Below are positions 36,291 through 45,587 of a DNA stretch of 61,195 bases, one piece after another. The stretch comes from an uncultured Bacteroidota bacterium. GTDB lineage: Bacteria; Bacteroidota; Bacteroidia; Flavobacteriales; Flavobacteriaceae. Below the pieces are notes generated by a model. It was given only the letters and a program-made list of their open reading frames with translations, was not told the origin of the DNA and did no database searches. Where the stretch lies: positions 1 through 61,195 of the forward strand of contig CACGNO010000002.1 in assembly GCA_902574335.1 (NCBI GenBank), given 5' to 3'. The position numbers and the translations under genes are program-made. Within the stretch, counting starts at the first letter, position 1. Every line of letters starts with the position of its first letter.

Positions 36291-38384
36291 CTAGTCTTCA
36301 CTTCCATCTAAATTTATCCTTGATTTAAAAGAATTTCTTCTATAATACAAATAGAATATACTCCCGATAGTTAATAAAAGTAATACTAGTCTTGAGTAGG
36401 CTAATCCTGTGATGTAGTAATCCTGAAAAAAGTCAAATACAAAAACAGAAACTGATGCAAGCCCAACTATTAAATAAAATATGATGAATATATAATCAAC
36501 GATTGTCAGAGTTAGTGGGTTGGGTCTTTCTGTAGAAAAATACAATGCTATACCCGACAAAAAAGATGTCGTTAATAAAGCGATAACTCTATCAATTTGT
36601 TCAGATGGAAGATACATTCCGTAAACAACCAATGCAATTAAAAAAAGTAATGGAATTAAAATCTTTATAACTGTAAATGAACTTTTTCTAGACATGATAT
36701 ATGAAATTCTATTTTCTTCTGAAATTAGTACATAGCTGTCTTTAAAATGAGGATGATAATTTTCTTTTTTCCTAATAACTCCCGATCTTACAGATGATAT
36801 ATTCCATCCATGTGAATTAAACTTTCTATCAATATCTTGATTTTTAATGCCATCAAGAATTCCATATTTTTGGTCATCAATAATAGAGTAAGAAATAAAA
36901 ATATTCTGGATGTCAAATGGATAACTTTCAGCTCTTGAAAAGAAATAAAATTCCGCAGAAATATAATACCTAAAATAAAAATAATCATTTTCTATTTTTT
37001 CTGATTTAATCAATTTTATTTCAGAATCATTATCAATAATATTATTAAATCTTATTATATCAATTCCTGATTTGTGTTTTGTTGTTAATTCAAAATAAAA
37101 ATTTGATTTAAAAGTATTGTCTTCAATTGAAATATCCTTTATATCAATGAAATCAAAATTAGGATAGCTTACGTCAACTATTTTCTTTTCATCTTTTTTA
37201 GTTATTAACTGCCTTTCAAATAAAGACATTTTAAGATTTTTTTCTGCTGAATTTTTTATTTCTACCAAATAATTTGTTGCAAGTGGTCTAGATTGATTTT
37301 TGAAATAAATTAAGTCACCTGAACCTGCAAAAACATCTTTGGAACCATCCAATTTGGAGAGTCTTTTTTTCGTTTCACTTAAGAAGTTTTCATTACATAT
37401 ATCTGCACTATTTTTACTATACAAATAGTGTATAAGTAAAACTTTGTCAATAACAATTTGAAAATACCAGTTTAAATAATCATTTATGTTTTTCTGAATA
37501 CCAGAATTTACAGAGAAGATTCTATCTTGCAAAGCAAGTTTCTCAACAAAATCATCTGGCATTAGATTAAGTATTTTGTTATTAAATCTATTATCAATTT
37601 TATTAAGAGAATTGTGAATTAATCTTGTATCAAGTCTTAAACCAACCAAAGTCAAATCGTACTTGTTTTCTAAAAAAACAGATAAAAACTCTGATCTTGA
37701 ATTATTATAAGTAGCCTTAGAATCTGGTTGATCTGAGGACTTATTAAGCTGAAAAGGGGTAATGTAACCATTTAGAAGAGCAATCTCGTCTTTTTTAGCA
37801 GAAGAGAAAAAATCTTTTAGATTATAATAGTTATTATCTTTCCATTTATTGATAAACCTTAAATATATCCCATTATTTTTTGCGAATAAATCAAGTGCTT
37901 CTAATTCACTTTTTGGAACTGATGTTTTATTTTTCTCCAAACAAATTGGAAATATAATTTTTGCATTGGGATAGATTTTCCTTATTTGTGTTACTGCATC
38001 ATCACTCCCAAATGTAAGTCGTGTTCGAAAAATATTTTCGTGATTATAATCTTTAAAAACATTAAAACTATCAAAATAAATAGCATCACTCAAAAATTGA
38101 GACCAATCATCAGTCTTAAAATAATTTGGTGCTTGACAAACAACGTTGATATTATTTTTAGTTACAAATTTTTTATAATGTTCAATGGATGCAGTTTTAT
38201 TGTCAACAACATCATAGAAGATTTTAAATTTGATGTTATTTTTTTTTAGAAGAGAGTTAATTTCTTTTTCTAAAGAAAAAGTAATTTTTTTTATGTGCTT
38301 TGATATAATTGATTGCTGTTTATTCCCAGCCCAACCCTCTAGAATTTGATAAAACGTGTAAAAATTAATTTGAAATTTGCTCAT
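36291..38384 (-). CDS. Pentameric ligand-gated ion channel homologue fused to type I periplasmic-binding domain
   Basis: A 697-residue protein. Residues about 10-385 look like a type I periplasmic-binding (LivJ-like) domain: KFKIFYDVVDNKTASIEHYK, NINVVCQAPN, and near its end DVFAGSGDLIYFKNQSRP, which matches the usual closing strand of that fold. Residues about 410-565 form the channel's ligand-binding domain with the Pro-loop signature YPFDIQN at 488-494. Four helices follow: M1 571-591 (with the ILIP kink), M2 597-617, M3 626-650 and M4 663-681, aligning by eye with GLIC. No signal peptide is visible and no upstream start exists before a stop. Basic residues crowd before M1 and after M4, which suggests both ends face the cytoplasm, opposite to known channels. 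Confidence 0.75.
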   Translation of the reverse strand: MSKFQINFYTFYQILEGWAGNKQQSIISKHIKKITFSLEKEINSLLKKNNIKFKIFYDVVDNKTASIEHYKKFVTKNNINVVCQAPNYFKTDDWSQFLSDAIYFDSFNVFKDYNHENIFRTRLTFGSDDAVTQIRKIYPNAKIIFPICLEKNKTSVPKSELEALDLFAKNNGIYLRFINKWKDNNYYNLKDFFSSAKKDEIALLNGYITPFQLNKSSDQPDSKATYNNSRSEFLSVFLENKYDLTLVGLRLDTRLIHNSLNKIDNRFNNKILNLMPDDFVEKLALQDRIFSVNSGIQKNINDYLNWYFQIVIDKVLLIHYLYSKNSADICNENFLSETKKRLSKLDGSKDVFAGSGDLIYFKNQSRPLATNYLVEIKNSAEKNLKMSLFERQLITKKDEKKIVDVSYPNFDFIDIKDISIEDNTFKSNFYFELTTKHKSGIDIIRFNNIIDNDSEIKLIKSEKIENDYFYFRYYISAEFYFFSRAESYPFDIQNIFISYSIIDDQKYGILDGIKNQDIDRKFNSHGWNISSVRSGVIRKKENYHPHFKDSYVLISEENRISYIMSRKSSFTVIKILIPLLFLIALVVYGMYLPSEQIDRVIALLTTSFLSGIALYFSTERPNPLTLTIVDYIFIIFYLIVGLASVSVFVFDFFQDYYITGLAYSRLVLLLLTIGSIFYLYYRRNSFKSRINLDGSED

Positions 38385-38405
38385 ATTAAATAAATCTAAA
38401 AATAG

Positions 38406-38900
38406 TTAAATCTGTATTTTATCAAGTTTTATTTTGTGATTTATATGACTTTCACTATTTGTTAGTTTATAACAACAAAGAGTGTGTTTGTAATGTATAG
38501 CTTTCAATGATTTTAATGTTGGATTTTTTTCAGCAATTAAACGATCAACTAGGGAGTTAACTCCGCCACTTAAATGTTCAATTTGAATTCTATCTGAAAT
38601 TCCTTTCATTTTAAGTTCTTTGTTAATTCGTATTCTATCAATAGTTTTTAAATATGTCTCATGGTAAATATTTTCTTTATCTAACAAAGCTCTTAATCTT
38701 TTTGTTGAAATAAATTTTGAATATCCATCAATTTGTCTAATCATATGTCTATAACCATATTTGTTTACAAAATCATTTTGCTTGTGATTTTTTAATCCTC
38801 CCAAAATTGTTTTCCATGTACTTAGAATATTTCTTTTATTAAGATTAGAGATTGAATCTGTGTTAGCTCTAAACAAATTGGAAACTTTATTTTCTTTCAT
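38406..38900 (-). CDS. Hypothetical basic protein, 164 residues
   Basis: I do not recognise it. The protein is soluble, basic and mainly helical, with ILSTWKTILGGLKNHKQNDFV, a RIRINKELKMKG helix and a C-terminal CCYKL pair. No signal or membrane segment is seen. It starts four bases after the ATPase stop and ends 21 bases before the channel start, so it is translated between the two large membrane proteins. An adaptor or DNA/RNA-binding role is possible but not supported by a motif. Confidence 0.6.
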   Translation of the reverse strand: MKENKVSNLFRANTDSISNLNKRNILSTWKTILGGLKNHKQNDFVNKYGYRHMIRQIDGYSKFISTKRLRALLDKENIYHETYLKTIDRIRINKELKMKGISDRIQIEHLSGGVNSLVDRLIAEKNPTLKSLKAIHYKHTLCCYKLTNSESHINHKIKLDKIQI

Positions 38901-38904
38901 TTAG

Positions 38905-41900
38905 TCACTTAATTAATTTCTTTGCTTGCTCAATTAAATCAATTTCCGTTTTGCGAAATTTTTTATCCAATTTTTCTAAGTTCTTTATTGAATCCTTAAT
39001 AAGTTTTGAACCGTTAGATGATTTATTGTAAACTAAATTAATTCCTTTTTCAAGTTGACTCAAATTATAAATTTTGGGGAAAATGTAAAAATAGTTTGAA
39101 GCTTTATCAATCATTTTAATTGCCTCATTATATTTCTTTTGCATTGATAAACATTTTGCATAATTTAAGATACTTTGCCCATAGCCTACAATAGTAAGTC
39201 TTTCTCTTCCTGATTTTGTGTAAAATAATTCTTTAGTATCTTTTGAAAGTGGAATAAGCTCACCATCAATAAAATCCCACTTTTTTGGTGCTTTGTACTC
39301 AAAGTTTTTTTTGTGGAAATCCAATGCTTTAAAGTTATAGTTTAAGGCATTTTTTAATGAGTTTTTCTTTAAATATAAACTAGATAATTTTTGATAACGT
39401 TGTGCCAATTGAGAATAGGTAACCCCCGAGGTTGATCTTAATAATTGTTTTGTTTTATTATCAAATTCCTCTAAATCTTTATTTTGAGATAAAAAATAAT
39501 TAAGGGCTTTTTTCCAAATAACTATACAATCGTTAAAAAAATTAGGACAATTTGGTGAGTATTCTGTGTGCCACTCTAAATCATTAGCAATATTAACACA
39601 TGCTTTATCAAACTCATTAGATTCTTCACTAAAATCTATTTTTAATCTATTTAAATAATCTAGTTGTAAATCTTTATAAACTGTAAAGTCCTTTTTCAAA
39701 AGGTAATGTAATTTTTCTGCGTCTATAAACCACATGGAAGCTTTATTAACTGAGCCTTTATCTAAAATTTTAGCTAAGAATTTTTTTGCGTCATCAAAGT
39801 TTTGTTGGGCAATTTCGGGGTTTTGCTCAATATACAGCTTACCAGGTCTAACTGTACCGAAATCAAAATTATAATATGTTTTTTTTGTTGATCCTTTACA
39901 TGTACTTAGAATAAACTTTATGAAAGTTAACACCCAAGCTTCATTAATTTTACCATCAATTTTCAAACTTTGATTATATAGTTGGAAAACTTCAGTTGAT
40001 TTTTTACCATCTTTATAATTTGAATGACAATAACTCAAATAACTATTAATACAATCATATAAGAACTTTGGAGTTTGATTTTTTAAACTTTCAATTAATG
40101 ATTTGTATTTATTAGAAATTTCATCAATTTTTTCTTTAGACTCACCAACATTTCTGGAAGCTTTTTCAATTTCCCATAATTTTTGTTCCCTTACAGCTAA
40201 TTTGTGAAATTTAGTAGATTGTAGTTGCTCAACAGCGGATTCAAACATTACTTTTTGACCTTGTTCGATTTCCTTTTGTCTTTTTTCATATTCACCTGAA
40301 ATAATCATTTCAACTTCATCATCAAGATCCAAATTTATATTGCCAAGATATTTAATAAAATATATTAGAGATAGACCATTTAACTTGGTTGGAAATTTAT
40401 TAAATGTGGAAATGAAACTTTTAAAATTTTCATGTTTAAATCCAATAGTAGTAGTAGTAACAATGGATTCTGCATACATATTCATAATATCTCCATTTAA
40501 GATAATCAGTAGCCTTAAATCATTTGATAATTGATCAGGATTAATTCCAACTGGTAAAGGGATTTTAGACTTTCTATTTTCTTCTTCAGCTAATTCGTCC
40601 AATATTTTTTGCTTTTCAGCAAATGAAAAATTGACATCATCAGCAATTATTCTCAATTTTTTAACTAAATCTGCAAGCTCATTATAATTTTTCTTTTCAA
40701 GTAAATTTGCAAAAGCATCTAGTTTTCCTAATTTTTTAAAGTATAAATATCTACATACAACATCTAAAATAAGTTTATTGCAATTATTTCTGTAATATTC
40801 TATTGAGCTGAGTGTAAGCATTCTCCTTATAACTTTTAGTAGATTTTCAGTATCGTGTTTTTCAGGATTTTTAATTATATCTAATTGCAATTCCAGGTAT
40901 CTTTTATTGTACTCTATAACTATTTGTTTTTCTCCCTCATCCTCTATAGAGGCATCTTTAAAATACGATTTAAGTGCGCTAACTATTCTTCTATCTTTAA
41001 ACTCATAGAAATTATCTTGACTAGATACATCAATTAAAAGGTCATTATTTACAGCCTTTTCTAAAAAATCTAATACATCCAAAAGTTTATACCCCCAAAC
41101 CTGTGCAAGAATATCTGCATCAAATTTATTTCCTATAACAGAAGCACTTTCAAGAATTCTCCTCCACTTAGGGTCGAATGTATCAAAAATGGAATGATAA
41201 TAGCTATCAATATCCTCATCTGGTGGAAGTGATTCTATATCTACTGTTTTAGTTAAAAGATATCCATCAGGTGAATATTTCAATGAACCATCGGATATCC
41301 AGGATTCTAAAACTTTAAAAACATATAAAGGAGTTAATTTTGCATTTTCACTTTCAGATTTTAACTGTTCATTGTATTCATTAAATAAAGTATTGATTTG
41401 ATTCATAGAACTGCTTGCAATTCTAAATTCATTGTTTTCAATACTTAAGTTTTTTACAAAGTCAACAAGTTTAAATGAATTGATATCCAACAAATCATCT
41501 AACTCAAAAGGATTAGTAGTTTTATCATCTAAATTAACTAGTTCATTTTTAAGTTCTTCATAGTTTAAACCTCTATATGGCGGTTTAATATCTGCACGAA
41601 CTGTTATTACGATACACAAATTTTTTCTTAGGAAGATATTTCTATTTACAGTTTTGATAAAATGTTTAAGTAATGTAAGAGTTTCGGGATCAATCCAGTG
41701 AATATCCTCCATAACGAATAAAACTTTTTTATTAGTACTTGTAAGTTTATCCATTATCTCAAGTGAAATTTCATTCATGGTTTTTTTAGAGCTACTACTA
41801 TATTCAGATATTCCCAATGGTATTCCAACTCTGTCACTGGCAGCATCCATTAAACCTTTTGTAAGTTTATCTGTTGTTTCTGATCTACTATTCCAATTAT

Positions 41901-43725
41901 CACCTAATATTTCACTAAAAGCTTCTAAAAAGGGTTCAAATGATATTGCAGTTTCATCTTGAATCTCGTCACAATCTCCATAATAAACCGTCCAGCCATT
42001 TTCTTCAGTAAAATGATGTTTTCTAGCTTCATTCAAACTTCTGGTTTTTCCCATACCCATAGGAGCATTAATTAGCATTATATCTAAATTATCATCAGAC
42101 ATTTGATTTTCTATAGCTTCATAAATTAATTTGCCAGGATTCATTACACTTTTAACATATTTAACTTTATCAAGAATTAGAGTTTCTTTAGAATCCTTGG
42201 ATTTTTTTTCAAATAATCTGGCAGAATAGTTATCCAATATTTGATTTAATATTGATATTGGAGCAATTATTGTAAAACTTAGTAAGAGATTTTGAATTGA
42301 AAGTTCATAAATTATAATTCTATTAAAAATTATTAGAGCTATTAGACCAAGAACTAGTCCTGTAACTGCTTGCCTTCTCTTATAGTTGTTTTTAGTTACA
42401 AAACCATATTGGAAGTACGATTTACCTAGAAGATTACCAATCAAAAGGGTAATAAATATCAACAGAACATTAATTAAAAATGGATATGTTTCATACTGAA
42501 TAAAATAGAAAATGAAAATTGGAAAATAGGTAGCATATAAACATGAATTCGCAAAAAAAGTATAACCCAGCGTAGTATGAAAACCATCAATATCTAATCT
42601 ATTAACAACAAATAAGTTTAAAATTATAGGTAAAAAACTCATTAAAAATGTTAGAGATAAAATCCACACCAAAACGTTTATTTCACCAACATCCACATCG
42701 CCTTTTGGTATTATAAATGAACACAAATAGATCATTACAAACGACAAAATTATTGGCAAGAAAAAATATAAGGCTACGTATTTGACTTTATTTAAAATAG
42801 AGATAAAGAACTCTTTATTTAAATCGTTTGAGGAAATTAGAATATTTTTTCTATTGATAAAAATTAAAGAAAAACTGTAAGCTAGTGAGACAAAAATTAT
42901 TGCTAAAATTAATACGAGTATTATTTCCAAAAACAATGATAGATTTCTTTTATCGACTGTGTATCCTTTAGTAAATATAGATTCAATGAAACCTTGGGAC
43001 TCATTATATGTTTTAAAATCAGTCTTAACCAGCCAAATTTTATTATCTATTATATCGATGTTTCCAATAGAAAAAATACCAAGTTTATCAAGTTTCAGAT
43101 TGTTAATTATAGTTTTTACATCATCTTCTAGAAGTTGCCCATTTATTAATTTATTAGATTTTTCAAATCCTAGAACTTCAATTAATTCATTTTCTTGTAG
43201 TATGCGGTGGTTACTATTTGAAATTAAAGATTGATTTATAATCTCAAAAGTTGCATCATCACAATCTTCTCTTATTAAAATGGACGTAATTCCTGCCTCT
43301 GAAAGAGGAATATTTCCAAGAACACGATATTTAAGATTTAATAGTTCTGTTAATGCATCATCATATGCATACTCAATAGCATCATCAACAAATCCATAAT
43401 ATGAGGGTACACCTGAATAAAACTCAAAAAATTCTATTTTACTGATTACGTTATTATCAATTGTATTTTTTGTTAATAATATAGTTTCTTCAATTTCACT
43501 CGCATAATTATTATCATCTTGAATCAGTAATATCGAATCCACATATTTTAATGCTAAGTCCAAAAAAAACTCAGTATTATAATTTTGTCTAGAAATATAT
43601 TGTAATGTGTTTATATGGTTTTTATACTTTTCTATTTGCACTGAATCTTGAACAGAAACTATTTTGTCATTGGAAAATAGATTCAACGAGAAAAGCAATA
43701 AAAAAAAACTTAAATAATATTTCAA
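38905..43725 (-). CDS. Membrane-bound STAND/AAA ATPase with CsgG/FlgO-like periplasmic domain
   Basis: A 1606-residue protein. A signal peptide (residues 1-18) is followed by a periplasmic region; around residues 120-250 the pattern NHRILQENELIEVL ... LKLDKLGIFSIGNIDI resembles CsgG/FlgO/LpoB-type domains. Several helices fill about 265-500. A STAND-type ATPase follows: Walker A NAPMGMGKTRSL near residue 560 and Walker B VLFVMEDIHWIDPETL near 670, with a winged-helix-like region at about 855-960. The rest (about 1000-1606) is helical, with TPR-like pairs such as LALNYNFKALDFHKKN-type segments. It heads the operon with the 164-residue protein and the channel homologue. The likely role is ATP-gated signalling across the inner membrane; the trigger is unknown. 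Confidence 0.75.
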   Translation of the reverse strand: MKYYLSFFLLLFSLNLFSNDKIVSVQDSVQIEKYKNHINTLQYISRQNYNTEFFLDLALKYVDSILLIQDDNNYASEIEETILLTKNTIDNNVISKIEFFEFYSGVPSYYGFVDDAIEYAYDDALTELLNLKYRVLGNIPLSEAGITSILIREDCDDATFEIINQSLISNSNHRILQENELIEVLGFEKSNKLINGQLLEDDVKTIINNLKLDKLGIFSIGNIDIIDNKIWLVKTDFKTYNESQGFIESIFTKGYTVDKRNLSLFLEIILVLILAIIFVSLAYSFSLIFINRKNILISSNDLNKEFFISILNKVKYVALYFFLPIILSFVMIYLCSFIIPKGDVDVGEINVLVWILSLTFLMSFLPIILNLFVVNRLDIDGFHTTLGYTFFANSCLYATYFPIFIFYFIQYETYPFLINVLLIFITLLIGNLLGKSYFQYGFVTKNNYKRRQAVTGLVLGLIALIIFNRIIIYELSIQNLLLSFTIIAPISILNQILDNYSARLFEKKSKDSKETLILDKVKYVKSVMNPGKLIYEAIENQMSDDNLDIMLINAPMGMGKTRSLNEARKHHFTEENGWTVYYGDCDEIQDETAISFEPFLEAFSEILGDNWNSRSETTDKLTKGLMDAASDRVGIPLGISEYSSSSKKTMNEISLEIMDKLTSTNKKVLFVMEDIHWIDPETLTLLKHFIKTVNRNIFLRKNLCIVITVRADIKPPYRGLNYEELKNELVNLDDKTTNPFELDDLLDINSFKLVDFVKNLSIENNEFRIASSSMNQINTLFNEYNEQLKSESENAKLTPLYVFKVLESWISDGSLKYSPDGYLLTKTVDIESLPPDEDIDSYYHSIFDTFDPKWRRILESASVIGNKFDADILAQVWGYKLLDVLDFLEKAVNNDLLIDVSSQDNFYEFKDRRIVSALKSYFKDASIEDEGEKQIVIEYNKRYLELQLDIIKNPEKHDTENLLKVIRRMLTLSSIEYYRNNCNKLILDVVCRYLYFKKLGKLDAFANLLEKKNYNELADLVKKLRIIADDVNFSFAEKQKILDELAEEENRKSKIPLPVGINPDQLSNDLRLLIILNGDIMNMYAESIVTTTTIGFKHENFKSFISTFNKFPTKLNGLSLIYFIKYLGNINLDLDDEVEMIISGEYEKRQKEIEQGQKVMFESAVEQLQSTKFHKLAVREQKLWEIEKASRNVGESKEKIDEISNKYKSLIESLKNQTPKFLYDCINSYLSYCHSNYKDGKKSTEVFQLYNQSLKIDGKINEAWVLTFIKFILSTCKGSTKKTYYNFDFGTVRPGKLYIEQNPEIAQQNFDDAKKFLAKILDKGSVNKASMWFIDAEKLHYLLKKDFTVYKDLQLDYLNRLKIDFSEESNEFDKACVNIANDLEWHTEYSPNCPNFFNDCIVIWKKALNYFLSQNKDLEEFDNKTKQLLRSTSGVTYSQLAQRYQKLSSLYLKKNSLKNALNYNFKALDFHKKNFEYKAPKKWDFIDGELIPLSKDTKELFYTKSGRERLTIVGYGQSILNYAKCLSMQKKYNEAIKMIDKASNYFYIFPKIYNLSQLEKGINLVYNKSSNGSKLIKDSIKNLEKLDKKFRKTEIDLIEQAKKLIK

Positions 43726-43794
43726 AATCTTAGCGTTGTATTACTAAATTTAAAATAATTATTAGAAATTAGAATATAAACTCAACTAAAAACT

Positions 43795-44280
43795 ATGTCA
43801 TTTGAGAATTTTTTTCATTGTGTAAAGAATGGAATAAAAAGAAAAATTAAGTCAAGAAGACTTAAAATGGAGGTTTCTATTAATGAATTTGGTGCATTTT
43901 CAAATAAGTATTTTAAAAAAATAAATGATAAAGATTTGTCATTTAAATTTGTTGTTGATGAGATTGATAAAAATAGTATTTTATTTGTTTTGAGGTCCTT
44001 TTTTAATATGTATGTTGAGGTTAAGGAAAACTCTATTATTGTTTTTAAAAATTTTCCTAAAAAATTTATATTAATAAAAGAGGTAAATAAATCAAATCAT
44101 CACTTTACGCCTAGGACTTTTAAAAAAGGAACAATCATGTATTCAATTTCACCGTCTTACTCCTCAGCTAATCGAATGAATGGTGTACCACTTTGGGATA
44201 GTTTAGAGACTATTGAAGAGACAGAGCTCATACCAAGTGTTCAAATAAATTATGATTACATTAATCCATATATTTATTAG
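43795..44280 (+). CDS. Hypothetical protein, 161 residues
   Basis: Unrecognised. The frame starts at ATG 43795 with a basic leader (KNGIKRKIKSRRLKMEV); an internal ATG at 43867 is an alternative start. The middle has alternating strands (LSFKFVVDEIDKNSILFVL, YVEVKENSIIVFKNFP) and the end is hydrophilic with YDYINPYIY. It is one of two plus-strand genes between the two big minus-strand operons and diverges from the ATPase gene across 69 bases. No cysteine or membrane feature of note. Confidence 0.55.
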   Translation: MSFENFFHCVKNGIKRKIKSRRLKMEVSINEFGAFSNKYFKKINDKDLSFKFVVDEIDKNSILFVLRSFFNMYVEVKENSIIVFKNFPKKFILIKEVNKSNHHFTPRTFKKGTIMYSISPSYSSANRMNGVPLWDSLETIEETELIPSVQINYDYINPYIY

Positions 44281-44320
44281 AAATTATATAATTAATTCAC
44301 TTTAAATAAAAAATAAAATT

Positions 44321-45154
44321 ATGGCTATGATGGTAGATTGGGAATATTTTTTTCCAAATGTTTATTTTAAACACGACAGGTTTGAAACTTGGTCAAAAGA
44401 GGATTTAGGTAAAGTTATTGACGAAGATGGCAATTGGGATCCGCAAAAAGATTTTGAATTTCACATGCAAAAATTAAAAGTAGATTCAAAATACTTTGAT
44501 GAAAAAAATAAGGATTTATTTCCTGAGAACTTTGCAAAACCAATATACTCTATTAAAAGATTTGAAGAAGCACGAATTGAGCTTTTAAATAGAGTGCAAA
44601 TTTCTTTTGTTGAGCAAAGAGAAATAAGCAGTTATAATGAAGATATAGATGATTACGAATATGAAGATTACCCTACATATAAAATTGAATTACTGGAATT
44701 GAACAAAAATATTGAGGTTGAAAAAGGAACAATTGGTTCGGGCGCTGATGAATGTACATTTTCTATTAGGAGTAAAAAAAATGTAATCACAAGCCATAAG
44801 TTTAATGCAATTAATATTCTTTATGACTGGTTATTAAGTTTAGGCCCGAGAGGATCATATGATAATAAGTGGCAAATTTTTGCTTATGGAGTTTCTGAAT
44901 ATGATGAAACTTTATCTTATGTAGATACCTTTGTGTCCGATGCTGAAGAGAGCCAAGCAAGTATACCTGGTTTTGAGAATGAAAACAAAAATAAAATAAT
45001 CTCTCAATCTATAAAAACAAACTTTAAAGACTTAAAAAATAAGAAAGAATTGTCAGGATTAGCAGAAGAATTACTTGCTGAAAAACTACATTTAAAAACG
45101 GATACTGCTACTGATATACGTGAGCTTTTGAAAGAATGGAATCCTTTTATTTGA
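44321..45154 (+). CDS. Hypothetical acidic protein, 277 residues
   Basis: Unrecognised. A soluble, acidic protein starting MAMMVDWEYFFPNVYFKHD; an aromatic N-terminus, an acidic EDIDDYEYEDY stretch near residue 110, and a helical C-terminus (SGLAEELLAEKLHLKT). GTIGSGADECTFSIRSKK looks like a conserved beta-rich core. It follows the 161-residue gene by 40 bases on the same strand and may be co-transcribed. It converges with the MoxR operon (55 bases to the last gene). No known domain is claimed. Confidence 0.6.
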   Translation: MAMMVDWEYFFPNVYFKHDRFETWSKEDLGKVIDEDGNWDPQKDFEFHMQKLKVDSKYFDEKNKDLFPENFAKPIYSIKRFEEARIELLNRVQISFVEQREISSYNEDIDDYEYEDYPTYKIELLELNKNIEVEKGTIGSGADECTFSIRSKKNVITSHKFNAINILYDWLLSLGPRGSYDNKWQIFAYGVSEYDETLSYVDTFVSDAEESQASIPGFENENKNKIISQSIKTNFKDLKNKKELSGLAEELLAEKLHLKTDTATDIRELLKEWNPFI

Positions 45155-45208
45155 AAGCAGTTGAGGGTTCTGATTATTAATCAAAAAATGTTAAGAAGAG
45201 GGGGTTAT

Positions 45209-45574
45209 TTATTCTCCAAATGTTTTAACCATTGTTTCGTCAACTAATCTCTTAATAGTTGTGTAAAATGCAATAATTGCTAAGGCACCCCCTACCAGAA
45301 AATCTGTATACTCTAATGAATCAAAGATGTATTCCTCAAGATAATATAAGTGTCCCATGGATATACCATGTTGTACAAAAAGGAGAATTCTTGTAATAAA
45401 CTTTTGAATAGTTTTTCCAAATGGAATAAAAATAATTCCTAGTATGGTTAGAGGAATACTAATTATTGAGCTAATTATAGAAGCGGGGATAAAGATTAGT
45501 AAACGAAATATTTCATTTTCCTCCAAGTGCTTCTCATCATCAAAAATATTTTTAATATGATTTATTAATCCCAT
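45209..45574 (-). CDS. Small membrane protein, last gene of the MoxR operon
   Basis: About 121 residues from ATG 45574 (MGLINHIKNIFDD); a start at 45637 would overlap the ligase-like gene by 50 bases and is less likely. Two or three hydrophobic segments are visible: FRLLIFIPASIISSIISIPLTILGIIFIPFG-type residues near 25-55 and VGGALAIIAFYTTI near 95-108. Family unknown. It lies 13 bases after the ligase-like gene. It could anchor the operon's products to the inner membrane. Confidence 0.55.
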   Translation of the reverse strand: MGLINHIKNIFDDEKHLEENEIFRLLIFIPASIISSIISIPLTILGIIFIPFGKTIQKFITRILLFVQHGISMGHLYYLEEYIFDSLEYTDFLVGGALAIIAFYTTIKRLVDETMVKTFGE

Positions 45575-45587
45575 AAGTCTGAATAAA

